This document shows positions 6,611 to 7,866 of a stretch of 7,866 nt of DNA, piece after piece. This stretch comes from Spirochaetota bacterium (GTDB taxonomy: Bacteria; Spirochaetota; Spirochaetia; DTKZ01). The first letter of the stretch is position 1. Each line of letters opens with the position of its first letter. The stretch lies in the NCBI GenBank assembly GCA_029562045.1, contig JAKQWJ010000046.1, positions 1 through 7,866 on the forward strand, read 5' to 3'. Position numbers and translations under genes: made by a program. The notes under the pieces were generated by a model. It made no database searches, had not been told where the DNA came from, and saw only the letters and a list, made by a program, of their open reading frames with translations.

Positions 6611-7866
6611 CTACCGCTCCCCGGGGGATACCGGCCTGACCAGGCGGAGGAGCCGCTCCCGCAGCGCCTGGGGGTATTTCCCCGAGGACAGGAGGCGGAC
6701 CGCAGCGGCGGCCGCCGGGGGGGGGAGCTGTCCCTGGTACGAGACCATCCCCTCCAGGGCTGAGACGATGCCCAGGGCGGTCCGGCTGTCCGGCGGGACC
6801 CGCGACCTGTCCAGAAGGATCGATACACTCCCGCTCCCTTTCCCCCGGGGATCGACTCCCAGGTCCCCCATGGCTTCCAGCAGTCCCGACAGGACGGCGC
6901 CGTCGGTTTCCCGAAGCAGCAGGTCCGCCAGAAAGTCCATGTCCCGGGAGGAGCCCAGAAGCCCCAGGAGCCGGATGGCCCGGAGGCGGATGTCCGGATA
7001 GTTCGGGGCCCCGGTCCGGGCGAAGGGCTCCTCCGCCAGAAGGCGGAGGAGCCGCTCCGCGTAGGGAAGGGAGCGGCCGAAGTCCCCCTCCCGGAACCTT
7101 CTTTCCAGATCCCCCAGGGCCGCGCTTTTTCGGGGAGCCCGGGAAGAGGATGCCTCCGCCAGAAGGTAGAGGTAATCAGGATCCTCCCGGTATTCCTCCT
7201 CCCCGTCTCCCCCCCCACCCGATTCCCGGAGAGGGACAGGCGCTTCCGGCTCCGCGCCGTAACGCACGAACTCGAAAAGATTCACCACCCAGTCGCCTCC
7301 GCCGACGGCGAGAAACCGGCCGTCCCCGGAGAGGGACATGCCGCCGGGACGCCCGGCGAGGGGAACGGCAAAGAGGCGGCGCCCTGAGGCGTCGTAGGCC
7401 GTCAGCTCCCCGGTTTCGTGAAAGGCGAAGAAAAGACCGCCGGACCCCGCCACTGCCCCGGCTATCCTTCTGGAGGGCCCTTCCAGAACCTCCACCGCCC
7501 CTTCCGACCCGTAGGCCAGCCCGCCCCTCGTTCCGGGGAAGAAAAACCGGTCTTCCCCCACGGGGAAGACCCCCGCCGCAACGAAGGGGAGTCTCGTTTC
7601 CCCCGGTGTCCCCAGCCGGGAGGGATGAAGCGAAAAACCGCCGTCCTCCCTGACCACGGCGAGCCTGCCGTCTCCGGTCCAGGCCAGGGCGGCGGGAGGG
7701 GCGGCGCCCGGGTCTTCCGGGTCGCCGGGCGCCGAGAGGCCGGCCGGAACTGCGGAGACTGCAGGGGATGGCCCCGGTTCCTGACGTCCCGAAAACCGGA
7801 ACACCCGTACGGACCCGTCGGCGGCGCCGAAGGCGATACGGTCCCGGCCCGCCGCGGGGAGGCAGG
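6611..7866 (-). CDS. Beta-propeller / HEAT-repeat-like protein (5' partial)
   Basis: A protein of unknown function, open to the right edge of the window; 417 residues are visible and the start lies outside. The GTG at 7804 is not the likely start, because the upstream in-frame codons continue a propeller blade (RIAFGAADGSVRVFRF). The N-terminal ~200 residues contain WD40/quinoprotein-like blades: ALAWTGDGRLAVVREDG (59-75), GLFFAFHETGELTAYDASG (143-161) and MSLSGDGRFLAVGGGDW (176-192). A Gly/Glu-rich hinge (~214-228) leads to a helical region (~228-412) with Leu/Arg-rich HEAT- or TPR-like repeats (ERLLRLLAEE, RAIRLLGLLGSSRD, DFLADLLLRETDGAVLSGLLEAMGDLG, ERLLRLVRP). Such a fold points to a scaffold or protein-protein interaction role. 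No membrane segment is visible in this portion. It shares strand with P83/100, which follows after 37 bases with its own promoter, so the two are linked but not clearly one operon. Blade and repeat counts are approximate. Confidence 0.82.
   Translation of the reverse strand, partial: CLPAAGRDRIAFGAADGSVRVFRFSGRQEPGPSPAVSAVPAGLSAPGDPEDPGAAPPAALAWTGDGRLAVVREDGGFSLHPSRLGTPGETRLPFVAAGVFPVGEDRFFFPGTRGGLAYGSEGAVEVLEGPSRRIAGAVAGSGGLFFAFHETGELTAYDASGRRLFAVPLAGRPGGMSLSGDGRFLAVGGGDWVVNLFEFVRYGAEPEAPVPLRESGGGGDGEEEYREDPDYLYLLAEASSSRAPRKSAALGDLERRFREGDFGRSLPYAERLLRLLAEEPFARTGAPNYPDIRLRAIRLLGLLGSSRDMDFLADLLLRETDGAVLSGLLEAMGDLGVDPRGKGSGSVSILLDRSRVPPDSRTALGIVSALEGMVSYQGQLPPPAAAAAVRLLSSGKYPQALRERLLRLVRPVSPGER
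6642..6659 (+). repeat. 18-bp direct repeat, copy 1
   Basis: AGGCGGAGGAGCCGCTCC occurs here and again at 7041-7058, about 400 bases apart in the same gene. Both encode ERLLRL on the minus strand, so this is a repeated helix motif of the HEAT-like region kept at nucleotide level. Confidence 0.7.
7026..7053. repeat. Perfect 12-bp inverted repeat inside the propeller/HEAT gene
   Basis: GGCTCCTCCGCC (7026-7037) and its exact reverse complement GGCGGAGGAGCC (7042-7053) are separated by AGAA. In the minus-strand mRNA this makes a very stable hairpin with a TTCT loop, within codons for a leucine/arginine-rich helix (RLLRLLAEEP). There is no T-tract, so it is not a terminator. Confidence 0.8.
7041..7058 (+). 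repeat. 18-bp direct repeat, copy 2
   Basis: Second copy of AGGCGGAGGAGCCGCTCC (first at 6642-6659). It overlaps the right arm of the inverted repeat at 7026-7053. A shorter related stretch, CCTCCGCCAGAAGG, occurs at 7030-7043 and 7153-7166, encoding LLAE in both cases. Confidence 0.7.

Noticed and set aside
4996..6639. 547-residue open frame on the plus strand
   Set aside because: It is antisense to the P83/100 gene, with composition typical of a frame shadow and no Shine-Dalgarno or motifs.
6574..7218. Extended N-terminus of the P83/100 frame (about 215 residues upstream of MKKASLL)
   Set aside because: It overlaps the propeller/HEAT gene in another frame and would bury the signal peptide in the middle of the protein.

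Overview
The window looks like a chromosomal segment from a GC-rich spirochaete (Spirochaetota). It has a P83/100-type antigen, which is typical of spirochaetes, a class A penicillin-binding protein with an insertion in its linker, a secreted PEGA-like protein and a beta-propeller/HEAT protein. The genus cannot be fixed from sequence alone. High GC content and strong codon bias produce very long antisense shadow ORFs, which are left out.

Layout, left to right. (1) A plus-strand pair: a secreted LysM-like/M23 endopeptidase whose first few codons lie before the window, then a secreted PEGA-repeat-like protein joined to it by an ATGA overlap. The pair ends at a strong UUCG-loop terminator at 1945-1974, which follows a further predicted hairpin region. 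(2) A second plus-strand unit from an apparent promoter at 2024-2052: a bifunctional class A PBP (831 aa), then after 10 bases a 132-aa ParB-N-domain protein that lacks the ParB DNA-binding half and ends in a basic amphipathic helix. A weak terminator follows. (3) A convergent minus-strand pair: a beta-propeller/HEAT-like protein, cut by the window's right edge, and downstream of it the P83/100-type protein, which has its own promoter in the 37-bp gap between them.

The first four genes fit a cell-envelope theme: peptidoglycan hydrolysis (M23), a probable periplasmic surface-binding protein (PEGA), peptidoglycan synthesis (PBP1A) and a possible nucleotide-responsive membrane-associated partner (mini-ParB). 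The minus-strand pair is probably envelope-related too, since P83/100 is exported, but its function is unknown.

The most interesting points are the mini-ParB with its amphipathic tail, translationally linked to the PBP, and two independent sigma70-like promoters whose geometry puts the transcription start at or within a few bases of the start codon. The second point suggests leaderless mRNAs for PBP1A and P83/100. No mobile elements, CRISPR arrays, tRNAs or rRNAs were seen.
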